Shown one piece after another: positions 1 through 9,954 of a DNA stretch of 64,000 nt. The translations under genes were made by a program, and so were the position numbers. The stretch's first letter is position 1. Each line of letters begins with the position of its first letter. Source of the DNA: Empedobacter falsenii (GTDB lineage Bacteria > Bacteroidota > Bacteroidia > Flavobacteriales > Weeksellaceae); assembly GCF_013488205.1 (NCBI RefSeq), contig NZ_CP040908.1, forward strand, positions 2,351,001 through 2,415,000. The letters are read 5' to 3'. The notes under the pieces were generated by a model that did no database searches, was not told the origin of the DNA, and worked only from the letters and a program-made list of their open reading frames with translations.

Positions 1-1077
1 AATTATACTAAAAATAATTACGTATTAGATAATGATTATCAAAAGCTTACTCAAAATATTTTTAATCAAATCATTTCTAAAAACAATGATTTAAAATCGA
101 ATACAAATAAATTCTATATTATTATATCTAATATTCCTAATGCTGCTTCGTTAGGTTTTGATTTTTATTTTATAGAATCTGGTTTGTTTAATTTGTTAGA
201 TAATCAATTTCAATTTGCAGCCGTAATTTGTCATGAGATTGCACATAATCAATTAAATCACACAAGATTATCAATAGAACAAGATGCAGAATTTGAAAAA
301 TATTTTAAACGAGAAATTAAGTCAATAAAGCGACAAGATTTTTTAAAATTGATTAAATCTCAAAATGAAGTTATTCAAAAAAAATATGATTTAGCAGAAC
401 AATCACGCAAAAAAGAAATTTCTGCTGATAGTTTAGGTTATATTTTATATAAAAATCTAAATTATCCTAAAAGCGAATATTTTCATCTTTTAAAGAAAAT
501 TGAAGAATTTGATCAAAACGATAAGTTTATACTTGATGATTCTATCTACCCTTATTTATTTGATTTGCCTGAACAAAAATTCAATTCTAAATCGATTAAA
601 ATAGAAAAAAACTCATTGTTCGAAGGATTAAATTTCACTGAATATATTGATAAAGATTCTATTCGTACACATCCAAATTTAGATGATCGATTAAATTGGA
701 TTCAGAAAAATTTTCAAGAAGATTTTACGAAACAAAATGTAACTCCTTCGGCAGAATTTGAAAATGTTAAAGCAAAAGAAATCAAAAATTATTACGAAAA
801 TTATATTCACAATGAAGAATATACAACAGCACTTTTGGAGTTGATGTATGAGAAGCAAAATCATTCGAATAGAACAGATTTAGATAAATATATCGGAATA
901 GTTTTCACTAAATTGTATGAAGGTCGAAAATCTTTAAAATTTAATAAATATGTTGCTCAAGTTGATGCAAATGACAAAAATATCAATAAGCAAAAGTTAC
1001 TGAATTTCTTATGGAGTTTAACAAATGACGAATTAAAAAATATTGGAGAATATTATACAAAAAAAGCAACTAATTAG
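1..1077 (+). CDS. M48-type zinc metalloprotease-like protein, 5' end cut by window
   Basis: The reading frame is open from base 1, so the true start lies outside the window; at least 358 codons are present. The visible protein carries the zinc-protease motif HEIAH (bases about 232-246), followed later by a KEISADSLGY stretch, in which the acidic residue is the probable third zinc ligand of the M48/gluzincin type. The C-terminal half (with a THPNLDDRL stretch) is a helical region of unknown role. Family knowledge suggests a peptidase with an attached helical domain. The stop codon sits inside a 26-bp palindrome that probably terminates this gene and the convergent one. Family call is fairly sure; substrate unknown. 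Confidence 0.75.
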   Translation, partial: NYTKNNYVLDNDYQKLTQNIFNQIISKNNDLKSNTNKFYIIISNIPNAASLGFDFYFIESGLFNLLDNQFQFAAVICHEIAHNQLNHTRLSIEQDAEFEKYFKREIKSIKRQDFLKLIKSQNEVIQKKYDLAEQSRKKEISADSLGYILYKNLNYPKSEYFHLLKKIEEFDQNDKFILDDSIYPYLFDLPEQKFNSKSIKIEKNSLFEGLNFTEYIDKDSIRTHPNLDDRLNWIQKNFQEDFTKQNVTPSAEFENVKAKEIKNYYENYIHNEEYTTALLELMYEKQNHSNRTDLDKYIGIVFTKLYEGRKSLKFNKYVAQVDANDKNINKQKLLNFLWSLTNDELKNIGEYYTKKATN

Positions 1078-1086
1078 TTGCTTTTT
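1061..1086. terminator. Bidirectional terminator between convergent genes
   Basis: Perfect 26-bp palindrome with core GCAACTAATTAGTTGC flanked by A and T runs. It serves the protease gene on plus and the secreted-protein gene on minus. The plus-strand stop codon (1075-1077) lies in the centre of the palindrome. Confidence 0.8.
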
Positions 1087-1092
1087 TCCTTT

Positions 1093-2592
1093 TTATAAAT
1101 TTAGTTTTTCTATTCGAACTGAGCTTTCTTTCTCATCTTTATTATATTCACTAATAAAAATATAGCCATATTTAGCTTTACCAAAACGCATACTTGTTTC
1201 CTTTGTTTTGAAAGGCATTTTATCTTGAGTTAAAACGCCATTTTTAAGTTTATTGATAATTAAATTCCAAACTTTTTTATCAGTTTTATCTTGTTCACTA
1301 TAAAAAAACAAAACTTCGTTTTCAGCTTTATTTTCTTGAGAAAAAAGATAACTATCAAACATTTTTTGTTTCGATTTTTCTAGTACAATATGATTTTTAA
1401 AAATTCCGTTTTTATCAAAATTAGCGATAATATAATCTGTAGATCGAATAATAGTAAAGCTATTATCTCCTTTTTGCTTTTCTAATAAAACCGTAAACGA
1501 ATCATCATTATAATTAAAAAACTCTTTCAAAGCATAGCGATAACCATCATTATCTCTTAAGGTTTTAAAACCAATATCAGAAAATATTTCGTTGTAATTA
1601 ATTCTTTTTTCTAGCAATTGCTTTCCTACACTATCATAAATTGTTCGCATCAATCCAATAGTTGGTCCAAATCTAGAATATGGAATAGCATATTCTGAAG
1701 ATTCTTTTATCTCTCCAATTACAAGTAATTTATCATTTTGTATTTCCATCTCAGGAAAAACATAAATTCCGTCTCGATTAGTTTTTGAACTATATACAAT
1801 ATTTGATGTATTTTTTCCATCTGCCAAAGTATACGTTAACAACCTCTCTACCCCAATTTTGGAAAACCCTGAAGATTCATCAACCTTTTTTTGCAATAAA
1901 ACTAATTGATCTTCTTTAAAAGTTCCTAGTTCAAACTTATAACCATCCTTTTTCATTTTCTTATCAATCACATAAGAAAATGTATTCTCATAATTTTCGT
2001 TATAAATATTTATACTTTCTAAAAGATTTTCGAAACCAATCTTAAAATCAACATAATAAACTTGATTTTCGTTCTTATACATTTTAAATACATTGGCAGA
2101 ATACATCGAAGTGTTTAAAAATTTCATCTTATCAAAACTTTCAACTTCAGAAAACGAAGTATAACCACCATTTCTATAAAACATAACGTCTTCGGTTTTA
2201 TTTGTTTTCAAATCAAGCTTCATCAAAATATTTCCATATTCACCAAAACTTTTAGCATGGTATAATTTCGAATTGATATACAATTTTTGTTTCAAAAATT
2301 CTATTCCTGTAAAGGTATAAATTGACTTTGCAATGTTACGAAGCTCAAAATCTCCATTCGTAATTTTGTTCAAATTATTGTCTAACAATACATATTCGTA
2401 TTGAACAAATTTATCTTCTTTTATTAATCCTTTGTTGAAAATGAATGCATATCCGATCACATTTCCATCGTTGTCATTAAGTCGAGAAGATTGCTCTAAA
2501 ACTCCAGTAGACAACTCTTTCAAATTCTGAACTTGAGCAAAAGAAAAAGTGAGAGTAATAAATGTAAGTAGTACAAATAAAAGTTTTTTCAT
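1093..2592 (-). CDS. Secreted protein of unknown function
   Basis: 499 residues starting with a typical signal peptide (MKKLLFVLLTFITLTFSFAQ, cleavage likely after the Ala-Gln region). The rest is rich in beta-strand-like alternation (Tyr, Phe, Val, Asn) with many short hydrophobic runs, which would suit a beta-propeller or similar repeat fold, but I cannot name a family. No lipobox, no transmembrane anchor and no obvious C-terminal sorting domain. It lies 36 bp downstream of the DUF72 gene on the same strand and may be cotranscribed with it. Function not assigned. Confidence 0.6.
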   Translation of the reverse strand: MKKLLFVLLTFITLTFSFAQVQNLKELSTGVLEQSSRLNDNDGNVIGYAFIFNKGLIKEDKFVQYEYVLLDNNLNKITNGDFELRNIAKSIYTFTGIEFLKQKLYINSKLYHAKSFGEYGNILMKLDLKTNKTEDVMFYRNGGYTSFSEVESFDKMKFLNTSMYSANVFKMYKNENQVYYVDFKIGFENLLESINIYNENYENTFSYVIDKKMKKDGYKFELGTFKEDQLVLLQKKVDESSGFSKIGVERLLTYTLADGKNTSNIVYSSKTNRDGIYVFPEMEIQNDKLLVIGEIKESSEYAIPYSRFGPTIGLMRTIYDSVGKQLLEKRINYNEIFSDIGFKTLRDNDGYRYALKEFFNYNDDSFTVLLEKQKGDNSFTIIRSTDYIIANFDKNGIFKNHIVLEKSKQKMFDSYLFSQENKAENEVLFFYSEQDKTDKKVWNLIINKLKNGVLTQDKMPFKTKETSMRFGKAKYGYIFISEYNKDEKESSVRIEKLNL

Positions 2593-2628
2593 ATAGTTTT
2601 TAAAATAATTTCTAATAATCTTAAACGT

Positions 2629-3510
2629 CTAAAACAACGTCAATTCATCTTGCGGACCACGAATGTCTAAATCCAAATCATTGTTTAATTTTTTGATAAA
2701 ATATTTTGCAAGCATAGGAGATTCGAGTTCCAAATTTTGATGAATAAAGAAATACAATTTTTGCAAACCTTCTGCTTTCCAAAGTTTAATTGTATCAATC
2801 CATTCATCCAAGCGTTCATAATCAGATGGAATATTTGCTCCAACAAAACGTACAAAAGCTTCGCTAGAAGTCAATCGCATATGCACCATATCTCTCCTAC
2901 CTGCAGCATCAACAATAATATTTGAAATATTATGCTTTTCTAATAAAGTTATCAATCGATTAAAGTTTTCTTCATTAGAAAACCAATCTTCATGGCGTAA
3001 TTCTACTGCCAAAGGATAACCTTTCGGAAAATTTTCAATAAAATTCTGAAGTTTATCAAAATCTTTTGGAGCGAAATTTTCATGCATTTGCAAGAAAATC
3101 ATTCCTAATTTATCTTCAAACAACGCTACTGCATCCAAATATTGAGTTAATTTATCTGTCACATTTTGTAATCGACCATAATGACTTATACTTTGTGGAA
3201 TTTTCGGGAAAAATTTAAAATCTTTTGGCGTTTTATTCGCCCAAGTTTCTACATTTTCTTTGCTAGGAGAACGGTAATATGTTGCATTAAGCTCAATACT
3301 ATTGAATTGAGTCGAATAATAACTTAATTCATCTTTCGTTTTAGGTGGATAAAAATTCTTCAAATCTTGTTTATTCCATTTTGCACAACCTACATAAACT
3401 TCAAAATTATTTGTTTTATCGTAAGAATTTAAAAGCTCAATAGTTTCATTAGGTGTTTTGGGCAATGTAAAATCAACCAATTCTGGATTTTCTACTTTTC
3501 CGAATTTCAT
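2629..3510 (-). CDS. DUF72 (YecE-like) family protein
   Basis: 293 residues. The N-terminal part has the DUF72 hallmark YVGCAKWNKQDLKNFYPPK, then an FNSIELNATYYR stretch and WANKTPKDFKFFPKIPQSIS, and later LAVELRHEDWF; these follow the order expected for this TIM-barrel-like family. The biochemical function of the family is not established. Length is slightly above the usual 240-280 because of an N-terminal extension of about 35 residues. The start is ATG on the complement at 3508-3510. Transcribed divergently from htpG. Confidence 0.85.
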   Translation of the reverse strand: MKFGKVENPELVDFTLPKTPNETIELLNSYDKTNNFEVYVGCAKWNKQDLKNFYPPKTKDELSYYSTQFNSIELNATYYRSPSKENVETWANKTPKDFKFFPKIPQSISHYGRLQNVTDKLTQYLDAVALFEDKLGMIFLQMHENFAPKDFDKLQNFIENFPKGYPLAVELRHEDWFSNEENFNRLITLLEKHNISNIIVDAAGRRDMVHMRLTSSEAFVRFVGANIPSDYERLDEWIDTIKLWKAEGLQKLYFFIHQNLELESPMLAKYFIKKLNNDLDLDIRGPQDELTLF

Positions 3511-3568
3511 CTTTGTAAATTTTAATCGAAAATACGGATAAATCCAATAGCATTAAAATTACTGCTGC

Positions 3569-3606
3569 GACAAATTGTCAGAAATCTTGGTTTGGAATAT
3601 CTTTTG
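3569..3606 (+). promoter_or_regulatory. Putative htpG promoter with overlapping palindrome
   Basis: TTG at 3575-3577 and TATCTTTT at 3598-3605 are 20 bp apart, close to the Bacteroidota consensus (TTTG, about 19-21 bp, TAnnTTTG). The TTG sits inside an 11-bp inverted repeat, GACAA-A-TTGTC (3569-3579), which could be an operator. The leader to the ATG would be about 75 nt. No CIRCE-type element was seen. Confidence 0.45.
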
Positions 3607-3687
3607 AAAATTAGTTTCCGTCTACAAATCATACATTTTAGACCATTCAATAGAAAACTAATTTTATAAATAAAAAAATACAATAAA

Positions 3688-5565
3688 ATGAATAAAGGAA
3701 ATATTAATGTTTCGGTTGAGAATATCTTCCCATTAATTAAAAAATTCTTGTACAGCGATCACGAAATCTTTTTACGTGAGTTAATTTCTAATGCTTCTGA
3801 TGCAACATTGAAATTGAAACATTTAACAAGTATTGGTGATGCAAAAGTTGAGTACGGAAATCCAAAAATTGAGGTAAAAATAAATAAAGAAGACAATACT
3901 TTACATATCATCGACCAAGGTTTGGGAATGACAGCTGACGAGGTTGAAAAATACATCAATCAAGTGGCGTTTTCTGGAGCGGAAGAATTTATCAATCAAC
4001 ACCAAGATGCGGACGGAATTATCGGACATTTTGGTTTAGGTTTTTATTCTGCGTTTATGGTTGCGGATAAAGTAGAAATCATTACAAAATCATACAAAGA
4101 CGAGCCAGCAGTTCATTGGACATGTGATGGTTCTCCTGAATTTACATTAGAAAATTCGGATAAAACTGAGCGTGGAACTGAAATCATTTTACATATTGCT
4201 GAAGATTCGAAAGAGTTTTTAGACGAATGGAAAATCCGTGAATTATTGAATAAATACAATAAATTCATGCCAATTCCGATCAAATTTGGAACGAAAAAAG
4301 AAACACTTCCTTTACCAGAAGGTGCTGCTGAAGATGCAAAACCTGAGGAAATCGAAGTTGATGATATTATCAATAATACAAATCCGGCTTGGACAAAAGT
4401 GCCATCTGAATTATCTGACGAAGATTATCAAAATTTCTACAGAGAATTGTATCCAATGCAATTTGAAGAACCTTTATTCCACATTCATTTAAATGTTGAT
4501 TATCCATTTAATTTGACTGGAATTTTGTTCTTCCCAAAATTAGGAAACAATATCAATATTGATAAAGATCGTATTCAATTGTACCAAAATCAAGTGTTTG
4601 TAACAGACGAAGTGAAAGGAATTGTACCTGATTTCTTGATGTTATTGCGTGGTGTGATTGATTCTCCAGATATTCCGTTGAATGTTTCTCGTTCGTACTT
4701 ACAAGCTGATGGAGCTGTGAAGAAAATTTCGGCGCACATTACGAAAAAAGTGGCGGATAAAATGTCTTCATTAATGAATCAAAATCGTGAAGATTACGAG
4801 CAAAAATGGAACGATATTAAAGTTGTCATTGAATATGGAATGATTTCGGAAGATAAATTCTTCGAAAAATCTGACAAATTTGCATTGTATCCAACAGTTG
4901 ATGGTAAATATTTCACTTGGGATGAATTGAATGCTGCAATCAAAGACAATCAAACCAACAAAGACGGAAAATTAGTTATTCTTTATGCTTCTGATGTTGA
5001 TGGACAAGATCAATACATACAAATTGCGAAAGAAAAAGGTTACGAAGTAATTTTATTAGATTCTCCTATTTCTTCTCACTTGATTCAGAAGTTAGAATCT
5101 ACAAAAGAAAATGTAACATTTGTTCGTGTTGATGCAGATCATATCAATAATTTGATTGAAAAAGATGAAGTTAAAATTTCCAAATTATCTGATGATGATA
5201 AAGAAAAATTGAAAACTGAAATCACAGAATCAATCAACAACAAATCATATACAATTCAATTAGAAGATTTATCTGGAACAGATGCGCCTTTCATCATTAC
5301 GCAATCAGAATTTATGCGTCGTATGAAAGATATGCAGGCTTCTGGTGGAGCAGGAATGTTTGGAATGGGTAATTTCCCTGAAATGTATAATGTTGTTGTG
5401 AATGCAAACTCGGATTTAGCAACAGAGATTTTGGCTAAAGATTCGAAAGAAGAAAAAGATGCGTTGATTAACCAAGCATTAGATTTAGCAAAATTATCAC
5501 AAGGTTTGTTAAAAGGTAAAGAGTTAACAAATTTTATCAATAGAAGTTTTAAGAACATTAAATAA
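3688..5565 (+). CDS. htpG: Molecular chaperone HtpG (Hsp90)
   Basis: 625 residues, the usual length for bacterial Hsp90. The GHKL ATPase domain is complete: EIFLRELISNASDA near residue 26 (catalytic Glu and Mg-binding Asn), DQGLGM near 75, and the lid motif GHFGLGFYSAF near 110. The middle domain contains GVIDSPDIPLNVSRSYLQ with its conserved Arg, and the C-terminal dimerisation domain is full length. It assists late folding and stress protection of client proteins in the cytoplasm, cycling as an ATP-driven dimer. Monocistronic: own promoter upstream, strong hairpin terminator downstream. Very secure call. Confidence 0.98.
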   Translation: MNKGNINVSVENIFPLIKKFLYSDHEIFLRELISNASDATLKLKHLTSIGDAKVEYGNPKIEVKINKEDNTLHIIDQGLGMTADEVEKYINQVAFSGAEEFINQHQDADGIIGHFGLGFYSAFMVADKVEIITKSYKDEPAVHWTCDGSPEFTLENSDKTERGTEIILHIAEDSKEFLDEWKIRELLNKYNKFMPIPIKFGTKKETLPLPEGAAEDAKPEEIEVDDIINNTNPAWTKVPSELSDEDYQNFYRELYPMQFEEPLFHIHLNVDYPFNLTGILFFPKLGNNINIDKDRIQLYQNQVFVTDEVKGIVPDFLMLLRGVIDSPDIPLNVSRSYLQADGAVKKISAHITKKVADKMSSLMNQNREDYEQKWNDIKVVIEYGMISEDKFFEKSDKFALYPTVDGKYFTWDELNAAIKDNQTNKDGKLVILYASDVDGQDQYIQIAKEKGYEVILLDSPISSHLIQKLESTKENVTFVRVDADHINNLIEKDEVKISKLSDDDKEKLKTEITESINNKSYTIQLEDLSGTDAPFIITQSEFMRRMKDMQASGGAGMFGMGNFPEMYNVVVNANSDLATEILAKDSKEEKDALINQALDLAKLSQGLLKGKELTNFINRSFKNIK

Positions 5566-5600
5566 TCTCAGAACACTATATTTTAGTAGTCTTAAACTTA

Positions 5601-5630
5601 AAATCCAGCACATTATGTGCTGGATTTTTT
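5601..5630 (+). terminator. htpG terminator
   Basis: Stem AAATCCAGCACA / TGTGCTGGATTT with a 3-nt loop, followed by a T run, 36 bp after the htpG stop. Confidence 0.85.
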
Positions 5631-5882
5631 ATTCTCAATAGATATATTGATGTGTTAAACTTTTAAAGTTAGTCTGAAATAATTTGCGAAACATGATTTT
5701 TGTCATTAATTTTACATCAAGGAATTAATAATTATTCGTTCAGGACTTCAAAATACTTTAGTTGTTTTGAAACAGAACATTAAAATTAATAGTTGTTTTT
5801 CCACAAAATAACGAAATTTTTAAGCCGACAGAGAATTTTCATAATAAGGTGAAAATTAATTCAAATCATTATCAAAAATTTC

Positions 5883-5915
5883 GGGAAGGATTTCAAGAAA
5901 TTGAAATCCTTTTTT
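5883..5915 (+). terminator. Terminator-like hairpin, copy 1 of 2
   Basis: AAGGATTTCAA, GAAA loop, TTGAAATCCTT, then six T. The 33-nt block GGGAAGG...CCTTTTTT is identical to copy 2 at 6112-6144. No coding gene lies just upstream, so it may end a small RNA. Confidence 0.6.
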
Positions 5916-6111
5916 CTCCAGACGTTCTTTTTAAATCGATTTTGCTCATAGTTTTTGCATTTTTACATATAATTAATAATCAATCAGACATGAGTACATT
6001 TCATTTATTATTTACAATAGATATTTGTTCTATTTATAAAAATTCTTTTTTTATAATCATTTAAAAAGAACAAGTTACAATGGACTTATTCAGAAGAAAG
6101 AATTTGACATT

Positions 6112-6145
6112 GGGAAGGATTTCAAGAAATTGAAATCCTTTTTTT
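6112..6145 (+). terminator. Terminator-like hairpin, copy 2 of 2
   Basis: Same 11-bp stem and GAAA loop as copy 1, followed by seven T. The copies are 229 bp apart, and the sequence between and before them is not obviously duplicated. Confidence 0.6.
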
Positions 6146-6164
6146 ATGCAATTATTATAACAAA

Positions 6165-6192
6165 AAAAGAGCGACAAATATGTCGCTCTTTT
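6165..6192. terminator. sdh operon terminator
   Basis: AAAAGAGCGACA / TGTCGCTCTTTT with an AATA loop, 20 bp beyond the sdhB stop on the minus strand. A and T runs on both sides make it able to work in both directions. Confidence 0.8.
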
Positions 6193-6211
6193 AATATATA
6201 TCAGAATTTTA

Positions 6212-6982
6212 TTATTCTTGTGATACAATTTTTGCAGATAAATACTCACGGTTCATACGTGCGATGTTATCTAAAGAAATTCCTTTTGGACATTCGATTT
6301 CACAAGCTCCTGTATTTGTACAGTTACCAAAACCTTCTAAATCCATTTGTGCAACCATTTTTTGAGCACGACGAGCAGCTTCTACTTGTCCTTGTGGTAA
6401 CAATGCGAATTGAGAAACTTTAGCTCCTACGAATAACATTGCAGATCCATTTTTACAAGTTGCAACACAAGCTCCACAACCAATACATGTTGCAGCGTCA
6501 AACGCTTCATCTGCATGCATTTTGTTTACTGGAATATTGTTTGCATCTACTGTACGTCCTGATGTGTTTACAGAAATGTAACCACCAGCTTGTTGGATAC
6601 GGTCGAAAGATGAACGGTCTACAATTAAATCTTTGATTACTGGGAATGCAGCTGATCTCCATGGTTCGATGTAAATCGTTTCACCATCTTTGAACATACG
6701 CATATGTAATTGACAAGTTGTAACACCTCTATCTGGTCCGTGTGCTTCTCCATTGATGAATAAAGAACACATACCACAAATACCTTCACGACAGTCGTGG
6801 TCGAATGCAACTGGCTCTTTTCCTTCCTCTATTAATTGCTCGTTTAATAAATCAAGCATTTCTAAGAAAGAAGAATCAGTAGAAACATCTTTTAAGGAAT
6901 ATGTTTCCATTTTTCCTTGAGCATTAGCGTTTTTTTGACGCCAAATTTTCAGCGTGATGCTGATTGTTTTTGATGATGCCAT
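6212..6982 (-). CDS. sdhB: Succinate dehydrogenase/fumarate reductase iron-sulfur subunit
   Basis: 256 residues. All three iron-sulfur cluster motifs are visible: [10 protein letters not shown] with a downstream Cys for [2Fe-2S] (near residue 63), [14 protein letters not shown] for [4Fe-4S], and [15 protein letters not shown] for the [3Fe-4S] region. It passes electrons from the FAD of SdhA to the membrane cytochrome b in complex II. Last gene of sdhCAB; 60 bp separates it from sdhA. The spacing and shared strand support one transcript ended by the hairpin at 6165-6192. Very secure. Confidence 0.97.
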   Translation of the reverse strand: MASSKTISITLKIWRQKNANAQGKMETYSLKDVSTDSSFLEMLDLLNEQLIEEGKEPVAFDHDCREGICGMCSLFINGEAHGPDRGVTTCQLHMRMFKDGETIYIEPWRSAAFPVIKDLIVDRSSFDRIQQAGGYISVNTSGRTVDANNIPVNKMHADEAFDAATCIGCGACVATCKNGSAMLFVGAKVSQFALLPQGQVEAARRAQKMVAQMDLEGFGNCTNTGACEIECPKGISLDNIARMNREYLSAKIVSQE

Positions 6983-7042
6983 AATTCTATATGATATTTT
7001 GACATTTTGCTTGAAAGTTTGTTATCAAGCAAAATGATTTTA

Positions 7043-9055
7043 TTATTTATAACTACGAGTTTTAAGCTCGATATATTTGTAATTTAATTCCTCTTTGTGT
7101 AAAACCTCAGTGTTGATGTCATCACCTTTATATTCCCAAGCGGCAACATAAGTATAATTTGCATCATCACGCATAGCTTCACCTTCTTCTGTTTGGTACT
7201 CCTCACGGAAGTGACCACCACAAGACTCATTACGGTTAAGTGCATCAATTGCCATTAACTGTCCTAATTCTAAGAAGTCAGCTACACGTCCAGCTTTTTC
7301 TAACTCAGTATTCATTTCGTTAGCATCACCAGGAACTTTTACATCGCGGTAGAATTCTTCACGTAAAGCAGCAATTTCAGCAATCGCTTCTTTTAAACCT
7401 TCAGCGTTACGAGCCATACCTACTTTATTCCACATGATGATTCCTAAACGTTTGTGGAAACTATCTACAGTTTTAGTTCCTTTATTGCTTAAGAAATGTT
7501 GAATTTGATCTTTAACAGCTTTTTCAGCTTCGTCAAATTCTGGAGTATTTGTAGGAATTTTACCTGTACGAATATCTGCTGATAAATAATCTGCAATTGT
7601 ATAAGGTAATACGAAATAACCATCAGCTAAACCTTGCATTAAAGCAGAAGCTCCTAAACGGTTAGCTCCGTGATCAGAGAAGTTAGCCTCTCCAGCTACG
7701 AAACATCCTGGAATTGTAGATTGTAAGTTGTAATCAACCCAAACACCACCCATTGTATAGTGAATTGCAGGATAGATACGCATTGGATTTTCATATGGAT
7801 TCTCATCTGTAATTTTCCAATACATTTGGAACAAGTTTCCATATTTCTCCTCGATCCATTTTTTACCTAATTTCTCGATTTCAGCATCTGATGGATTTTG
7901 ATCTCCGTTTGCGAAAGCAACCTCACGACCTTTTTTCTTAATCTCATCTGTAAAATCTAAGTAAACTCCTTCTCCAGTTTCGTTAGCTTCGATACCATAA
8001 CCAGCATCACAACGCTCTTTTGCAGCACGAGATGCAACGTCACGAGGAACTAAATTACCGAATGCAGGATAACGTCTTTCTAAGTAGTAATCTCTGTCTT
8101 CTTCTTTGATATCAACTGCTTTTTTCTTACCAGCACGGATTGCTTCAGCGTCTTCTTTCTTTTTAGGAACCCAGATACGACCAGAGTTACGTAAAGATTC
8201 AGACATTAAAGTCAATTTAGATTGATTTGTTCCGTGGATTGGAATACAAGTTGGGTGAATTTGTACATAACAAGGGTTAGCAAAATAAGCACCTTTTTTG
8301 TGAATTTTCCATGCAGAAGTTACGTTAGAACCCATTGCATTAGAAGATAAGAAATATACGTTTCCGTAACCACCAGTAGCAATAACTACTGCGTGAGCAG
8401 AATGTCTTTCGATTTCACCTGTAATTAAATTACGAGCGATAATACCACGAGCTTTACCATCTACAAGTACAATGTCTAACATTTCGTGACGATTGTACAT
8501 TTGGATGTGCCCTAAGTGGATTTGCTGATTCATTGCTGAATAAGCTCCTAATAATAATTGTTGTCCTGTTTGACCTTTCGCATAGAAAGTACGAGATACT
8601 TGTACCCCACCAAAAGAACGGTTATCTAATAACCCACCGTAATCACGTGCAAAAGGAACCCCTTGCATTACACATTGGTCGATAATATTACCAGAAACCT
8701 CTGCTAAACGATAAACGTTAGACTCACGAGCGCGGTAATCACCACCTTTGATTGTATCGTAAAATAAACGGTAGATAGAGTCGTTATCTCCTTTATAATT
8801 TTTAGCAGCATTAATCCCCCCTTGTGCAGCAATAGAGTGCGCACGACGTGGTGAATCTTGGTAACAGAAAGCTTTTACTTTGTATCCTAACTCTGCTAAA
8901 GTAGCAGCTGCAGAACCACCAGCTAAACCTGTACCTACAACAATAACATCAATTTTATCACGGTTATTTGGAGCCACTAAGTTTAAGTGTGCTTTGTGTT
9001 CGCTCCATTGTTGTGCGATATCTCCTTGTGGAGATTTTGAATCTAATATACTCAT
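7043..9055 (-). CDS. sdhA: Succinate dehydrogenase/fumarate reductase flavoprotein subunit
   Basis: 670 residues. The N-terminal Rossmann motif [12 protein letters not shown] is near residue 40, and the covalent-FAD region [14 protein letters not shown] is near 73 with its conserved His. HPTCIP and [19 protein letters not shown] are further family motifs. It oxidises succinate to fumarate at the cytoplasmic face of complex II. The length and the long C-terminal part match the Bacteroidota type B enzyme rather than the about 590-residue proteobacterial SdhA. 17 bp separates it from sdhC, so cotranscription is expected. Confidence 0.97.
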   Translation of the reverse strand: MSILDSKSPQGDIAQQWSEHKAHLNLVAPNNRDKIDVIVVGTGLAGGSAAATLAELGYKVKAFCYQDSPRRAHSIAAQGGINAAKNYKGDNDSIYRLFYDTIKGGDYRARESNVYRLAEVSGNIIDQCVMQGVPFARDYGGLLDNRSFGGVQVSRTFYAKGQTGQQLLLGAYSAMNQQIHLGHIQMYNRHEMLDIVLVDGKARGIIARNLITGEIERHSAHAVVIATGGYGNVYFLSSNAMGSNVTSAWKIHKKGAYFANPCYVQIHPTCIPIHGTNQSKLTLMSESLRNSGRIWVPKKKEDAEAIRAGKKKAVDIKEEDRDYYLERRYPAFGNLVPRDVASRAAKERCDAGYGIEANETGEGVYLDFTDEIKKKGREVAFANGDQNPSDAEIEKLGKKWIEEKYGNLFQMYWKITDENPYENPMRIYPAIHYTMGGVWVDYNLQSTIPGCFVAGEANFSDHGANRLGASALMQGLADGYFVLPYTIADYLSADIRTGKIPTNTPEFDEAEKAVKDQIQHFLSNKGTKTVDSFHKRLGIIMWNKVGMARNAEGLKEAIAEIAALREEFYRDVKVPGDANEMNTELEKAGRVADFLELGQLMAIDALNRNESCGGHFREEYQTEEGEAMRDDANYTYVAAWEYKGDDINTEVLHKEELNYKYIELKTRSYK

Positions 9056-9072
9056 TTCTTGATATTATTTAA

Positions 9073-9765
9073 TTATTTAACAAAAAAATGGTAAACAGCG
9101 ATGATAATGAAACCTGCTGGAATTAAAATTGAATACCATTTCCCGAAAGCAACAATTACTGGAGTGTATTTGTTGTGTCTTGCACCAATAGATTGGAATG
9201 CAGATGCAAATCCATGTTGTAAGTGTAATGATAAAAATACAAATGCAACAATGTAAATTACTAATCTTACAAAACTTAAAGCACCTTCTAATGTGAAAAC
9301 GTGGTTTAAGTGATCCATAAAGTAATTTCCTTGAGCAAACTCAGGATTTGGAGCAATGTAGTGATCAGTAATTGTAGGAACCCAAAAGTCATACAAGTGT
9401 AATAATAAGAAAACTAAAATTACAGATCCAGAAACTAACATGTTTCTTGACATCCAAGAAGCATTTGCAGCACCATTATACTTTTGATAAGCAACTGGTC
9501 CACGCGCTTTCTTGTTTTGCGCTTCTAATACAAACCCCATTACAAAGTGGTATACAACACCAATTAATAAAATAGGCTGCATTAAATATTGGATAAAAGG
9601 GTTATCACTCATGAAAGCCGAAACTTCATTGAACCCATTCGGATTAATAACAGATAATGCATTAATCACGAAATGTTGTAACAAGAACACGATCAAAAAT
9701 AACGCTGAAAGCGCCATCGCGAACTTCTTACCAATCGACGATTTTAGTAATGATTCATTTGCCAT
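9073..9765 (-). CDS. sdhC: Succinate dehydrogenase cytochrome b subunit (type B, SdhC)
   Basis: 230 residues with five predicted membrane segments. His residues lie in the expected helices (LLQHFVINAL, VVYHFVMGF, LLLHLYDFW, LSLHLQHGF, VYHFF) and would bind two haem b groups, as in the single-anchor type B complex II of Bacteroidota and Wolinella. It anchors SdhAB and reduces menaquinone. First gene of the operon, with a recognisable promoter upstream. No separate sdhD is present, as expected for this class. Confidence 0.93.
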   Translation of the reverse strand: MANESLLKSSIGKKFAMALSALFLIVFLLQHFVINALSVINPNGFNEVSAFMSDNPFIQYLMQPILLIGVVYHFVMGFVLEAQNKKARGPVAYQKYNGAANASWMSRNMLVSGSVILVFLLLHLYDFWVPTITDHYIAPNPEFAQGNYFMDHLNHVFTLEGALSFVRLVIYIVAFVFLSLHLQHGFASAFQSIGARHNKYTPVIVAFGKWYSILIPAGFIIIAVYHFFVK

Positions 9766-9798
9766 AAAGCAATTCGTTTAATTTTTTAGATATTTCCA

Positions 9799-9830
9799 CA
9801 AATTTAATCATCCCGTTGCTCTAATCACAA
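9799..9830 (-). promoter_or_regulatory. Putative sdhCAB promoter
   Basis: On the minus strand, TTG (plus CAA 9828-9830) and TAAATTTG (plus CAAATTTA 9799-9806) lie 21 bp apart, matching the Bacteroidota TTTG/TAnnTTTG consensus. The leader to the sdhC ATG would be about 30 nt. Confidence 0.6.
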
Positions 9831-9919
9831 TGAATTATATCATTTCGTTAACAGATTTCGATAGTTTAGAATCATTCTTAGTTAATTAAGACATTTTTAA
9901 CAAATTTTCTAAATTTTTA

Positions 9920-9950
9920 TTGCTTAATAAATAATTAATTTCTATACTTG
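9920..9950 (+). promoter_or_regulatory. Putative promoter of small RNA / sigma factor leader
   Basis: TTG at 9920-9922 and TATACTTG at 9943-9950, 20 bp apart; good fit to the Bacteroidota housekeeping promoter. A transcript would start near 9955, well before the sigma factor gene. Confidence 0.5.
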
Positions 9951-9954
9951 CAGT

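Larger units (their letters stand above)
5631..6164. other. Gene-free stretch holding a duplicated hairpin
   Basis: About 530 bp between htpG and the sdh operon without a convincing protein gene; the short open frames here have no start context or protein-like composition. The only structure seen is the 33-nt hairpin present twice (5883-5915 and 6112-6144), which suggests one or two small untranslated transcripts on the plus strand. No recognised RNA family. Confidence 0.5.

Noticed and set aside
5849..6064. 71-codon open frame between htpG and sdhB
   Set aside because: Crosses the first hairpin, has a non-ATG start and an almost all hydrophobic AT-driven composition.
6130..6636. Plus-strand open frames opposite sdhB
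   Set aside because: Antisense shadows of a highly conserved gene.
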